From assembly GCF_024623065.1 (NCBI RefSeq), contig NZ_JANJZR010000018.1:1-64000 (forward strand): DNA of 64,000 nt. Direction: 5' to 3'. How positions within the stretch are numbered: the first letter of the stretch is position 1; every line of letters starts with the position of its first letter. Shown here in pieces: positions 35,101 to 44,000 of this stretch. The notes below the pieces were generated by a model. The model was given only the letters and a program-made list of their open reading frames with translations. It did not search any database and was not told the origin of the DNA. A program made the position numbers and the translations under genes. This DNA comes from Bacteroides acidifaciens. GTDB taxonomy: Bacteria > Bacteroidota > Bacteroidia > Bacteroidales > Bacteroidaceae.

Positions 35101-35318
35101 TTATTGACATTCTTCACTAATGCATCAAAATCACCATTCACCATTTTTGCAATGGTGCTTGAAAGTAAATCAATAGATATCTTCCGACCACCACTAACCT
35201 CAACATACATATCTTTAGATAACTCGGCTGTATCAGTCAGTTGCTCTATTGTAAGACTGTTTGTCTTCAACGCTTGCAGCACAAGGCTAACAATCTGTTG
35301 TTTTTCCGACTCTGTCAT
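29145..35318 (-). CDS. large multidomain phage tail-tip/fibre protein
   Basis: A 2057-residue protein. Residues about 1-230 are an N-terminal attachment region ending in the fibre-like segment NGIAPLNEESKVPSECLPE. Glycine- and threonine-rich and Ig-like beta domains follow (about 450-870), then a lectin/LamG-like segment (about 870-1110) and a large central globular part with GFKDTPGYNKGCLNYGDF. A leucine-rich-repeat-like stretch is near 1760-1900 (LTSLNCGEMPFLVSLDIRNT). The order after the tape measure and before the lectin genes fits a baseplate or tail-spike hub that carries the receptor-binding proteins. No enzyme motif was identified with confidence. Confidence 0.75.
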   Translation of the reverse strand: MTESEKQQIVSLVLQALKTNSLTIEQLTDTAELSKDMYVEVSGGRKISIDLLSSTIAKMVNGDFDALVKNVNKIAKDLSDGDAELLKRLTGVSDKSSPLTDPFKSIGTFTAIGSFKDKLKTMYSGDSAIGNYRCILSVDSSKIPVNIQIERLELNKVCQSFTSCIQLATMSDNAEGVYLGTVCTISRIGIVSNESVTWDKWTSVINDFEERIGKANGIAPLNEESKVPSECLPEPLSLGEGEEEAFPGNRGKSLEDTMKNIPSDIIKPGSFSVLSDASYLNVYFKKVSKTTGKETDDSFRLPSATLEQAGLLSAEDKQALEDMKSGTPADDVTHPIVIVDEIRPLKDGYYTLETAIAAIVSYQQESGVKYERTGLIITYKTGEYEMETRQFQGAVSDFATPSLWKPFGNGDGSSVVETSDEPAEGGKDAFSTGGAYAYVPANLDVNVETEGIVKLQMKNAAGETLGDEVQFAIGTGGGGQTGGTIVAIAFQSTPVYGSYGSTLRTFAAIRSVTSNGVESSDNLIEKLELVDRESGLTVWTETVNKASSGDMKDFSFELDFTAYFTAAGTRKFKLIATDESGNTGSKNVNVTAVDITCTCVQVLNYTPETLLTPTTESFSLPLYKFGNNTSDKGISAQVDIKINGEWQSLSTTVVNDNYSHSVVIRPASLGLEHGTYPLRIQGTDVASGVKGNVIYTAVMVIDPNSSTPLVALRYDDKNGGVVRLYETVELDVACYDPLEMTSPVSVKANNVQITQIAASRNKTYQVKQQLQGYKADGTDTVNYTAVCKDVTSEPVRVTVSGSAIDAAIKEGAIYNFDFSSRTNQETDHSIVSGNYEMKVDGANWTTNGFGTFLGENCLRVAENVGVSLNHAPFAGSSIESNGAAIQFAFASKNVTDDDALLLSCYDETSGAGFYVTGRVVGIFCNNGVSRREERAYRQGEKITVAVVVEPASNYVERDGTRYSMMKLFLNGEEVACLGYVPGGGSLIQTKYITMDGKLGDLYLYYMMAWNSYMEWAQAFKNYLVRLTDTEVMVKEYAFEDILKSQTAEGSTQSRPSAAEIYSRGMPYIVECPYEGSDIEALDGTTSTSTKIYITLYYFDPERPWRNFKAVSVQTRNQGTTSAKRPVKNKRYYLAKSKGKNKDTRIILLNPDDTTEEGRRAIALATINKVQVGDNTIPVDVITVKVDYSDSGNANDCGACEMMNVTYRALGGNYMTPVQRAFDGTFDSGDLHIEDLQMNHSTANHPVATYRCKDDSLQNVYFHAKGNWKEDKGEQFALGFKDTPGYNKGCLNYGDFIEFFGTPDETLDAIEIRFKQTDGLDTDSVYLLSLYCGSSYRIMRYQDSSWKKQSGSMKYENGKWNVTGDVLNPVEGFELLNYQGMDWFQGVGSVQDMMAMKTDKSSWVQKLVDNGTISADTFPAWTYYFESLVDDDQLAIDYALGKKVPYNLYRWLRFCDSCDYSKGGNWQRTWKENLYKFACPESVLSYDIFTDYLAATDQRAKNMQPMWFLEEYASVTDGVYSSEDAMRMYLNKIYDCDTLNSKDNDGGCTVDAEVDPNRTSDETFTNPYAGYGSVLFNNIYLQQVVWTDSSGTELSLRTVAAAMRNVQATIDGVTLHPFSPEGATHFFIDKRLKKWQKLVSSYDGERKYISYTATSDAIYFYALQGLGLTALPSFIERRWRIRDGYFQTGDFFSGVISGRVSSKSNATIRIVAAKNGYFGVGNDASGNLSESCFLEVGEEYVFTNFSHEEGALLYIYQADRMKLLDLSEISLSSTVSFSAMQLVETLILGSDTHTEQSIGSYAPLTSLNCGEMPFLVSLDIRNTQIATLVTDKCPRIAHINASGSKLENITLAETSPINDISLPPTMTSLRFVGLPELTYTGLSAPSGLQIESMPNVGRLRLETSPKLNAIQMLRDVLASQTESHKLSMLRISNMTLKADGSELLALLEYGVAGMDEDGNRQDKPVVNGTYHLTVIRETGEIESLESGIDGLVILTVIDAYIDLINWFNNESYGGEPYYDNVTLDNINEVLEYYNGETYEEYLERFAEDNMDINDLINK

Positions 35319-35358
35319 TTTATTCTATCTTTATTGTTACAAACTATTTAAATACATC

Positions 35359-36603
35359 TCAATTTGATGGAGGGTCAGGAGTTTCACCTGGAGCAACCGG
35401 CAAATCTTCAAGAAACTCACCATCCCAAGTTACTTCATAAAAAGTCCTGTCATTTTCACTTGACACAAAATTCAGAATTTCTCCGGCACGTAAATCTACT
35501 TGATAGCTATTCTTACGACTACTGAAGCTCTGTTCATCAGAATAATACCCATTTATAACGGACATTTTCCCCACAGTATGGACAATGTTGCCATCTACTG
35601 TTTCCACAAATGGCACATCAAATGTTACATTCCCATTTGCTGGTTTATCCAATATCACTCTAACATAATAATTGTAGCTGGTAAAAAGACTAGTAGCTAT
35701 TACTTGGTATCTTATATAAATTTTACCTGCAATTGCAGATGTATATTCCTCATCAACTTCACTACCAGACTTTATGCTTCTCAATTCCCCACTATCAGAC
35801 GTTAACCTATAAGTGTCATTCTGAATCCTTCTCATAGACACTTGGTTATTCCATTCCAGGACAGGATTTATAGTTTTCACCTTCTGCAACATCTGATTGA
35901 ATACAAAACTCTTCAATCCTTCGATTTGCTGGTTTAGTTCCGGAACACCACTTTCCTTTCTTGCATATCGAATACCATCAAAGTAGACGTAATTACAGCA
36001 TAAAACACGATTCAGCAATTCAGCAAACCACACAGGGCATCCCATCCCATTTCCAAGCGTAAATAATACAGTTGTATATTCATGGCTGAATAGTTCAACA
36101 ATATCCTCATCAGCAGTCACAAACTGCTCATTATCCACACCGAACGCCCATCCGTTATCTTTGAAACCGCCAGGAACACGAAAATCAAAAAAGTATTGCA
36201 TCCCATCTATCCACCAGACAGCATCAAGACGCTGCTTATTATCTTTCATTGAATACTGGATAAGACTGGTTTCTGATAATTCACATTCATCGTCTGTAAC
36301 TTTAAAAATCTCACTCGTATTCCCATTAATTGTTACAGAATAATATCCACATGGAAGCAGCGAAATATTATAGAAAAAGAGGATCTTATCATCATTCATC
36401 TTCCATGAGCTCAATGTTACAGGAGTAGATATATTACTTAAAAGATTATTAATGTAAACAATAGGAGCCTGTTCTTTGGGCGTTGAAATCAGTTCAATAA
36501 AAATCCTGTCTGTACGTGCGAATAACTGCACATATTTACTCTTCGCTCCAAACTTATCGGTAGACGGAGAAAAAAACAGTGGGGTAAACGGGCTTATAAT
36601 CAT
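35359..36603 (-). CDS. hypothetical tail-tip protein
   Basis: A 414-residue protein rich in beta-strand signature, starting MIISPFTPLFFSPSTDKFG. It contains pieces such as FDFRVPGGFKDNGWAFGVDN and ends VAPGETPDPPSN. It sits 3 bases from the upstream gene and 40 from the large tip protein, in the same operon. No family is recognised. By position it is probably a baseplate or distal tail component. Confidence 0.6.
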   Translation of the reverse strand: MIISPFTPLFFSPSTDKFGAKSKYVQLFARTDRIFIELISTPKEQAPIVYINNLLSNISTPVTLSSWKMNDDKILFFYNISLLPCGYYSVTINGNTSEIFKVTDDECELSETSLIQYSMKDNKQRLDAVWWIDGMQYFFDFRVPGGFKDNGWAFGVDNEQFVTADEDIVELFSHEYTTVLFTLGNGMGCPVWFAELLNRVLCCNYVYFDGIRYARKESGVPELNQQIEGLKSFVFNQMLQKVKTINPVLEWNNQVSMRRIQNDTYRLTSDSGELRSIKSGSEVDEEYTSAIAGKIYIRYQVIATSLFTSYNYYVRVILDKPANGNVTFDVPFVETVDGNIVHTVGKMSVINGYYSDEQSFSSRKNSYQVDLRAGEILNFVSSENDRTFYEVTWDGEFLEDLPVAPGETPDPPSN

Positions 36604-36606
36604 ATT

Positions 36607-38505
36607 CTAAGCTTTTGTTATTGAACGAACAAATAAATCATATTTCACTCCTGCGAACCTTTCAATCACCCTGCTTACTTCTTTAATGTAACCTTCATAA
36701 GCCAGACCATCTTTCAAGACTTTAATCGTTTCATTATCTGTTGATGGAATATCTTCATCATAAGTTGTGAATGAAACGTCTCCACAAGTAATAATACCAC
36801 TTTCGACGTTAAAATCATCTTTCATCCCTATACCATTGACAACAACATCACTATTGCCATCAGAAGAAGAATAAGACAGTTTTTTAGTGAACATACCAAT
36901 ATAGCTGGCATTTGCCTTGAGCATCTCCCCCTGCCAATACATAGTATTAAACATCCGAGATGAATCAAGCACACCGTCAATTTCCCATCCGTCCCTTATC
37001 ATTTTATACCTCTTATCACTTAGATCTAAGTTTACTCCTGCAAAAAACACATTATTATCACTCTCATTGTCTGTGGTATCCTTTCCCCTTTTTTGAGCTA
37101 AAAATTCAAAACCGTAAGCATCTGCACGATAAGGACTAATAAGTTCTAATACATTTTCAGTTATATCTACACCTGTAGTATATTCAGTTGTAAAACGAAA
37201 CTCATCACGCCCATTAATACTTTCATAATCCTGTTTATCATATCCTATTCTAATACGTGAATGGATTCTCGATGCATCGATTTTATACTCAAAATCAGAA
37301 ATATTGTTTGTCACTTTTTTTATATTACTATTCCCAAATAAACTATCCCGATGTTTAAAGCACACAGTATTCCCATTAATGACAGGAACAAATCCAAACT
37401 CTGCTTCCATCCAATCTTTAAATTCTGTATACGAAGTATATAACTTGGCTTTTTTAATACCACGAATACTTTCAGCAGCCAATATTACACAATTATCTAA
37501 ATTTTCATTATACCCATAATCAATTTCACCTTTTATGCCATCATTTCCACCATTCATACTCTTTAATAATTTACATAAAACCGTATGAGGGGTTATGGCA
37601 TCTATATGTATAGGAGAATCAATTGAATAATAAGTTATCTTAAATTCATTTATTTTCTTTATCCTGAAATTCGCATAAGTAGTATGACTAGCCTTCATAC
37701 TGATAGAAAAATAGAACATTTTCCTTTGGCCATAGGCATTAAAAGAATTCCTATCAACCCTAACATTCAACTTAACATTCTTATTTTCTCCATTGAACAC
37801 ACGCACAACTTGTGTGTTTCCACACGTAGAAAGAGTTAAATCTATATATTCTCCATCTCCACCATTTTCATATTCAACATCCATATCTATATACGCATTG
37901 ATTCCAGATGAAGGAACATCCAAAATATCAGCAATAACCCCCTTCTCTCCTTTATTAAAATCCAAATATCCTCCCTTTGCTATTTCTGTATTATAACTAT
38001 ATACATACACATCAGCAAGTTCAATAGGATTGATGACGTATGTATCATCAACTGTGAAATTCAATAGATTTTGCATATTCAACCTATCATAATAAAGCTG
38101 ATATGCATCTTTTATCTCATCTACCGAATATTCGTATTGTGTTCCTTTATTAGCCTTTATGATATTAGCGACACTATCATCTATCGAATTAATAGAAACA
38201 GTATTTCCATCATAGGTCAATGAACTGAAATCCAGCCGGCAACTGAAAAATTCATCATAAGTATGAGAATTGGTTATAGTATAAACGGTGATACTGGCAT
38301 TAGAAGCCAGGTACTTGCTCAAATACTCCTCCAATATGAGATCATAGGCTTCTCCCACAAACTGGAATTTTGAAGTAAAGGTTCTAGTTATTCCTTCAAG
38401 TCCGGAGCGTTTACGGGAAAACTTTATTTCATCCCAATTCTGAATACAAGATTTGGGAATATCATAGGAAATACTATCAACTGTAAGTACATATTTACAA
38501 AGCAT
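36607..38505 (-). CDS. hypothetical tail/baseplate protein
   Basis: A 632-residue protein. The N-terminal 100 residues (YVLTVDSISYDIPKSCIQNWDEIKFSRKR) resemble distal-tail or hub-type beginnings, and the rest alternates strands and Tyr/Asn-rich loops without a known motif. It is the first large tail-tip gene after the hicAB insertion, and a GNRA-loop terminator-like hairpin precedes its start by about 40 bases. It is followed after 3 bases by the next tail gene. The exact role is unknown. Confidence 0.65.
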   Translation of the reverse strand: MLCKYVLTVDSISYDIPKSCIQNWDEIKFSRKRSGLEGITRTFTSKFQFVGEAYDLILEEYLSKYLASNASITVYTITNSHTYDEFFSCRLDFSSLTYDGNTVSINSIDDSVANIIKANKGTQYEYSVDEIKDAYQLYYDRLNMQNLLNFTVDDTYVINPIELADVYVYSYNTEIAKGGYLDFNKGEKGVIADILDVPSSGINAYIDMDVEYENGGDGEYIDLTLSTCGNTQVVRVFNGENKNVKLNVRVDRNSFNAYGQRKMFYFSISMKASHTTYANFRIKKINEFKITYYSIDSPIHIDAITPHTVLCKLLKSMNGGNDGIKGEIDYGYNENLDNCVILAAESIRGIKKAKLYTSYTEFKDWMEAEFGFVPVINGNTVCFKHRDSLFGNSNIKKVTNNISDFEYKIDASRIHSRIRIGYDKQDYESINGRDEFRFTTEYTTGVDITENVLELISPYRADAYGFEFLAQKRGKDTTDNESDNNVFFAGVNLDLSDKRYKMIRDGWEIDGVLDSSRMFNTMYWQGEMLKANASYIGMFTKKLSYSSSDGNSDVVVNGIGMKDDFNVESGIITCGDVSFTTYDEDIPSTDNETIKVLKDGLAYEGYIKEVSRVIERFAGVKYDLFVRSITKA

Positions 38506-38546
38506 TTTAACTCGTTTTGAACGTTCACGAGCAAATATATAGAAAA

Positions 38547-38570
38547 AGCCAACCGGTTTCCCGATTGGCT
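38547..38570 (-). terminator. terminator-like hairpin with GAAA loop upstream of the tail gene at 38505
   Basis: On the minus strand a 10-bp stem AGCCAATCGG and CCGGTTGGCT (one G-U pair) closes a GAAA tetraloop and is followed by TTTTTC. It ends about 37 bases before the ATG at 38505. It could be a second stop for upstream transcription or an attenuator controlling the tail-tip genes. Confidence 0.6.
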
Positions 38571-38697
38571 AAATTCTTGAAAATTGCATTTTGCAAAAGC
38601 AAGACATAACTATTTATTTTTCAACGCAATAGATAAAACATAAAATAATTATGACTTTCTGCATTCTCAATTTACAAATTAATACTTTCATAAAAAA

Positions 38698-38727
38698 GCT
38701 CCGAACCCATATATAAAGGAACGGAGC
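38698..38727 (-). terminator. terminator of the hicAB pair
   Basis: GCTCCG (38698-38703) pairs with CGGAGC (38722-38727). On the minus strand it continues into TTTTTTA. It lies after the HicB stop at 38774. Confidence 0.7.
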
Positions 38728-38773
38728 CTGCCTTTGTCTTAAAACGGTCTCGCTTCACAGCGGTACACTATCT

Positions 38774-39175
38774 TTAGAAAGTGGCTGCGGAAAGTTCTTT
38801 AGATATACGTTCCACCGCTACCCGTATCTTATCATATTGTTTTTGTCCGGCTACTGTCACACCGGAAGTATATTGTCTCATCAATGAAGCATTGATACCT
38901 GCCAACTCTGCAACCTTAGTAACATTCAGGAATGAGAAATAGTTGAAGAAAGACTGCATATCATATTTGTAGATAAACTCCAATTCCGGCATTTCCTTGC
39001 CTTCTTCTGCCTGCATCTCCTTTATTTCCTCATATGCTTTCATCATATCCTCTTTCGCGGCTTCCGCCGTATCTCCATACCCTGCCAAACCAAAGCCGGG
39101 TAAATCTTCCTCAACAAAGCATGAGTAATACCCATCGCTCGCCTTTTCCATGATTACAGTTACTTTCATATCCAT
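38774..39175 (-). CDS. hicB: HicB-type antitoxin
   Basis: A 133-residue protein (ATG 39175, or 39169). It begins with an RNase-H-like HicB domain (MKVTVIMEKASDGYYSCFVEEDLPG) and ends with a helix-turn-helix (VTKVAELAGINASLMRQYTSG) that binds the operon operator. HicB neutralises the HicA ribonuclease and represses its own promoter. HicA is 91 bases upstream, followed here by a terminator, so the pair is a self-contained transcript within the tail operon. It could stabilise the prophage or act against other phages. Confidence 0.85.
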   Translation of the reverse strand: MDMKVTVIMEKASDGYYSCFVEEDLPGFGLAGYGDTAEAAKEDMMKAYEEIKEMQAEEGKEMPELEFIYKYDMQSFFNYFSFLNVTKVAELAGINASLMRQYTSGVTVAGQKQYDKIRVAVERISKELSAATF

Positions 39176-39266
39176 TGCTTTAAAAATAGGAGTACGGCAA
39201 TATACCGTACCCCATTGTCTCAACATTTACAGTCCTTTAGATAATAAAGCGCAAAAGGTAGGGGGA

Positions 39267-39452
39267 TTACTCCCCCAAAAGAACCTTTCTTGCTTTACGT
39301 TCCATTCCGGTAGGCACTTCCTGTTTGCCATGCCTTGACAGGGCAAATTTGTTTCCTGTCTTGGGGCTGTACCAAATATCATGATTAGCCCCATGCCTAA
39401 GAACGTAACAACCTGCTGCGGTAAGTTCCGCAAAAAACTGATTGTACTTCAT
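39267..39452 (-). CDS. hicA: HicA-type mRNA interferase toxin
   Basis: A 61-residue double-stranded-RNA-binding-fold protein with the HicA pattern GCYVLRHGANHDIWYSPKTG; the His in the loop is the expected catalytic residue. It ends in a short basic tail. HicA cleaves mRNA and stops growth unless bound by HicB. The toxin-first order and compact spacing match other hicAB modules. A palindrome and a TAnnTTTG box lie immediately upstream. Confidence 0.85.
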   Translation of the reverse strand: MKYNQFFAELTAAGCYVLRHGANHDIWYSPKTGNKFALSRHGKQEVPTGMERKARKVLLGE

Positions 39453-39482
39453 AATGTAAAAGACCGTTTATTTAAGACGATA

Positions 39483-39504
39483 CAAATATAGCGTTTTTGC
39501 TATA
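39483..39504 (-). promoter_or_regulatory. hicAB promoter box overlapping a palindromic operator candidate
   Basis: Minus-strand TATATTTG (39490-39483) is a TAnnTTTG box about 30 bases before the hicA ATG. It overlaps the dyad TATAGC (39487-39492) and GCTATA (39499-39504). A similar TTGCTATA word lies near 39531. This is the expected position for HicB autorepression. Confidence 0.55.
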
Positions 39505-39577
39505 AACAACCAAATAAAAACATAACTATTTTGCTATATTTATGAAAAAGTTATTTCCATACACTCTTAATCAATCG

Positions 39578-40051
39578 TCAATACCCAATTTCGTGAAGTA
39601 TAAACTTCCGAGCAGAAGAAATACGACTTCTTACAGTTCCAACAGGAATGTTCAGGATTTCACTTATCTCATCATAAGAATACCCACTAGCATAATATAT
39701 CACACTATCAATACAACGGGATTTTTTAGCACACCGTTGTATTGTGGAAACCAAATCATCAAACAGTATTGAATGAGCTGTACAGTTAGAAATGGCACTT
39801 CCGTCTACCATATCAAGCCCTGTAAAATGTATAAGGGAATTTCTATTGTATCTTATTATATAAGTATTCCTCATTATAATAAGGCACCACGGTTGAAGTG
39901 GTTTAGAACAATCAAATTTATCACGATTCACAAGTAGCTTATAAACTGTATCACCGGCTAAGTCTTCAGCATCTTGCATGGAACAGCAGAATTTTCTTGC
40001 CACCTTTAATATCCAAGGATATATTTCTGATAATTCCTTTTCAAAGTCCAT
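39578..40051 (-). CDS. ECF-like sigma-70 factor in the tail operon
   Basis: A 157-residue protein. Region 2 is seen at about residues 20-60 (SMQDAEDLAGDTVYKLL), with a Cys- and Ser-rich linker, and region 4 at about 108-152 with the helix-turn-helix YSYDEISEILNIPVGTVRSRI. Length is that of a two-domain ECF sigma factor. Its start overlaps the preceding gene by 11 bases, so it is cotranscribed with the tape-measure region. No anti-sigma gene is adjacent. It could direct RNA polymerase to late tail-tip or lysis promoters, or to a host regulon. Confidence 0.8.
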   Translation of the reverse strand: MDFEKELSEIYPWILKVARKFCCSMQDAEDLAGDTVYKLLVNRDKFDCSKPLQPWCLIIMRNTYIIRYNRNSLIHFTGLDMVDGSAISNCTAHSILFDDLVSTIQRCAKKSRCIDSVIYYASGYSYDEISEILNIPVGTVRSRISSARKFILHEIGY

Positions 40052-40328
40052 TGTCAGCCCTCCTTATTAGGTGTATCTTCGGTTCGCCATTAATGCACCT
40101 TTCCACGTATTCCCGGTGCATGATACTTTGCTCGTGCATTTCCTTAGCAGAACGCTCGATTGAACTAATAAGAGTGCCTATATCGGGGGGCAATAAGGCA
40201 ATCATTTTTTTTACCTCGGACACTTCTGCTGTTATCCGATTACACTTCGTCTCTAATGTACGTAATTCTGACAATAAAACATTGTATAAATGCCTATTTA
40301 TACAATGGATGCTGTTTTTTCTATTCAT
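40041..40328 (-). CDS. small coiled-coil phage protein
   Basis: A 95-residue protein from the ATG at 40328, mostly helical (LSELRTLETKCNRITAEVSEVKKMI), ending in EPKIHLIRRADNGL. It lies between the gene after the tape measure and the sigma factor, overlapping the latter by 11 bases. No family is recognised. Its coupling to the sigma gene raises the possibility of a regulatory partner, but the sequence shows no membrane anchor or zinc motif typical of anti-sigma factors. Confidence 0.55.
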   Translation of the reverse strand: MNRKNSIHCINRHLYNVLLSELRTLETKCNRITAEVSEVKKMIALLPPDIGTLISSIERSAKEMHEQSIMHREYVERCINGEPKIHLIRRADNGL

Positions 40329-40436
40329 AAAAAAGTCGTTTGTGATTCTAAAGGAGATGTACAAACGACTGTATGAAATAATTCGCTTTAATTAAAAATT
40401 AATCGAATTACAGCATATATGTAAATACCAATATTA

Positions 40437-41018
40437 TCATGTGCTTCTTTTTCTGAACGATATTTCAACATCGGCTTGATGAACGATATTTGCGTAGACA
40501 GCAGCGTTAATTACACGGGAATCTATACTCATTTTAAAGAATGTCATTAGAAAAGCAATCTCAGCATCGAAAGAAGAACGAATTTGTTCAGGAGTAACCT
40601 TATTTCCTTTATGTTCCTCACTGCGTCTTTCCTCGTTCCGTTTTTGCTCAAAAATTGTAGAATGAAGCAAATAGTCAATCTTCGATATTACTTGTTCATC
40701 ACTCATATTTCGGGTATCTACATTTAGTTGACCCAATACCTGACGAACATCATCATAAAAGCCAAGAGAAACAAGAGCCTGACAAATACGAAGACTCAAT
40801 AGTTTGGCACGTTCTTTCAGCATATCCTCTTTGTCCATTACCATAGCCTTCATATTTGAAGGATTAACAATACTTCTGTATTCGACAAGTAATTTAGACG
40901 CTATTTCTTTAAGCGTGCTTTCTGACATAGATTTGCAGTCCGAAAGCAAACAAGCATAGTTTCCGCAAGAAAGCTCAATGAAATCATTCAATGTTATCTG
41001 ATTTAATCTTTCAATCAT
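40437..41018 (-). CDS. hypothetical protein after the tape measure
   Basis: A 193-residue helical protein beginning MIERLNQITLNDFIELSCGNY, with charged mid-region (EQKRNEERRSEEHKGNKV) and no signal or membrane segment. It starts 2 bases after the tape-measure stop, so is translationally linked. It may be a tail assembly or tip component. No family is recognised. Confidence 0.65.
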   Translation of the reverse strand: MIERLNQITLNDFIELSCGNYACLLSDCKSMSESTLKEIASKLLVEYRSIVNPSNMKAMVMDKEDMLKERAKLLSLRICQALVSLGFYDDVRQVLGQLNVDTRNMSDEQVISKIDYLLHSTIFEQKRNEERRSEEHKGNKVTPEQIRSSFDAEIAFLMTFFKMSIDSRVINAAVYANIVHQADVEISFRKRST

Positions 41019-41020
41019 GA

Positions 41021-44000
41021 CTATTTCAGTTTAGATAACTTATACAGTTCAAATTCACGGTTAGAAGCATCCTGACGCTGCATTTTAAGACTCTTCATCA
41101 AAAGGAAATTTGTTCTATCAACCCTTTTTTCTAATCGGGAATAATCATTGAAAACAATGGTATCACCGGAAGAAGATGCAAAATATGTCGGTGAAAATGT
41201 AGGAAAGTCCCAATCCGGCATATCAAAATTAGAGATATCTACCTTATCAACATCAGGAAAGACTTGCGCACCTTTAGGAATATCAACTAAAGTTGGAGTA
41301 TCAGGAGTAATCCATGCTTTTCCGGAATACATGATAACTTCATGTTTACCGGCATCACCAACCAAAGCAGCACCGCCGGGGTGCCTATCATTACCTTTAG
41401 TACCTTCTGCATAAGAAGGAATAGGAGTAGCAAGAATTGTTGCTACTTGCATAGCCCCCATTGCCCCGATAACAGCAGCCATAACAGCACCGGCAATCGG
41501 ACCTAACTGGAAAGCCTCCATAATACCACGAGCCGTCGCAATTCCCGTTTCTGCTACTTGTACCCCTTTGTTCCAAACAGCTTGCTTATGCGCAATCTCT
41601 TGCTTTTGCCTTTCCAGCTCTTTATTCTTGGCTTCAGTCTGATCCTTTGCTGCACGTTTACGTGCTTCTGCTTCCTCTTCAGATATGGCCCCCGATTCTG
41701 CTAAGTTCTCTATTCGTTCAATATCCTCATCATACTTTTCCTCATTGGCTTCCCGTTCTTCCTCTATTTTCTGAATCTGTCCATCATAAATAGAAGAGAC
41801 TAAGTTTCCAATGGTCCCCACAGCTTGAGATGCAGTTTGAAGCCACTTTTTCAAGTTTTTCTGACGCTCTTTCTGAGCTTTCTCATCCGCTTTAGTAACC
41901 TTATCGATAGCCTCAATCTCCGCTTCTGCTTCTTTTTGGGCAAGGTCTGCTTTCAATTTAGCAAGTTTCTCCTCTAGTTTCTCCCTTTTATCCGTACTCA
42001 AATTGGCAGTAGCAAGTTCGGACTCCAAAGCATCAATAGCTGCTTCAGCAGTTTTACGTGCATAGTTTAATTTTAGCTGATATTCAAGTTCTGCATACTC
42101 CTGCTGAGTTATTTCCTTAGAAGCTAACTGTTTTTTAAGAGCAAGCGTATCCATAACATATGCAGCATCCCGGATTTCCTGCTCATGCGCCGCATTCTCT
42201 GCTATTAATTGAACCTGATCGGATGCATGTCTTTCGTAAAGTTCTTGTTTCTTTTTTGCATATTTTTCGTCAATGAGAAAAACATCTTCACCTGTTTTCT
42301 CTGCTGCATCAATTTCTGCTTCACGTTGCAATTCCAACTGGTGCAATTTCAAATCAAGTTCTTCCTGGGACCCCTTTTTTACAACAGCAAGAGCGTTCTC
42401 AACATCCTTCTTCTCACGATCAGAATTATACTTAATAGTAAACTCATCTAGCTTTTCCTGCATTTCCTTAGCTAAATTCTGACGTGTAGCAATTTCCTCT
42501 TTGCTATTACCCTTGACGGCAGCAATCTTCTTCGAGTAAGCAACACCAATTTTAGCAAGTTCTTTCTCCAGTCCTTCATCCATAAGAGCTAGTTCTGACT
42601 CCTGATAAGTTTCACGAATCTTCTGTTTTTCCTTTTCTGCTTTTTCAAGTTCTCGTTTCTCCTTGTCTGTGAGAGTTCTTTGACCTGATGCATTTTGAGA
42701 TACTTCTGATTGTTTGAGGTCTACTTTATTTAAGTCATCAATTATTGACTCAGTTATAGAAGCAATAGCTTTTTTCCCAGCGGCAACAGTAGTTGCCGTT
42801 TTTATATCCTCTTCGATTATTTTTTTAGTACGCCCTATTCTAGTTTTATCATAAATCCATCCATATATAGTCCATTTTCTGAAAGAACCTCTATCCTCAA
42901 CCTCTTTCTCTAGTTTTTCTCTTTTCTTTATTCCATTTGAATATTCTTTATTCTCTGAATCCAATTGACTTTGCAAAGTTTGAAGATATTCGTCTTTAGC
43001 TGCTATAGCGGCTTCATCTGCACTCATACCTTTTTTCAGTTTCTCTTTATACAATCGAATCATATTCTTACGATGCTTCTCTATAACATTAGAAGAAGCC
43101 ATTTCTTTTTGTGCCCTAGCTACTGCTGAATTATCTGCTTCATCTTGCAATTGAGAGTAAGACTTTAATTGTGACGCCGCTCCTCTTAATCCTTTTGCCA
43201 AGAAATCTAGGACTTCTTTCATTGGTCCTTTAGAATTATAGAAAGAGAGCATAAATGCTTCCCACGCAGAAGAAAGTCCCGCAATAGAACCTTTAACATT
43301 GTTACTCATAGTATCTGCCATATCTGCTAGTTCTTTATCCACGCCTGTAATTTGGTCCCTCAATGGAACAATCTTATCGGCAGCGGTAAGAAACGCATTG
43401 AAAGCAGCAACACTCCGTTTATCAGTCATTTCAAGAGTACTATTCAAATCTACTCCCTGCTCTTTCAATTTTTGCAATCCAGCGACCAACTCAGGTAATG
43501 TTCTTACAGGGCCACCTAACGACTTGGCAAGTACACCGTTTGTATCGGCTAAATTTAGAAGAATATTACGAGTAGCAGTAGCAGACATTGAAGCGTCAAA
43601 TCCTGCATCTGCTAATTTACCAACCAATGCTAAAGTATCTTCAATAGAGAAATTAAAAGCCTTAGCTACCGGTCCAACGATTGGAAGTGCAGTAGCAAGA
43701 TATGAAAACGATAACGCACTCTTTGTTGTAGCAACAGCCATTGCAGATACATAACGTTCTGTCTCACGAGTATCTGCATTGAACATTCTCAATGCAGCTC
43801 CAGTTAGCGAAGCAGCTTCCCCTAACCCTGCACCGGTAGCTTGAGCAAAACGTAAAACCGATTCTGTTGCATCTAATATTTCTTTCCGTGTAAAACCTAA
43901 CTTGGCTAATTCTATCTGCAATTCGGTAGCTTCAGAAGCTGTATATTTGGTTGTAGCTCCCAACCTTTTAGCATCAGTGGTTAATTCTTTAATATTGTCA

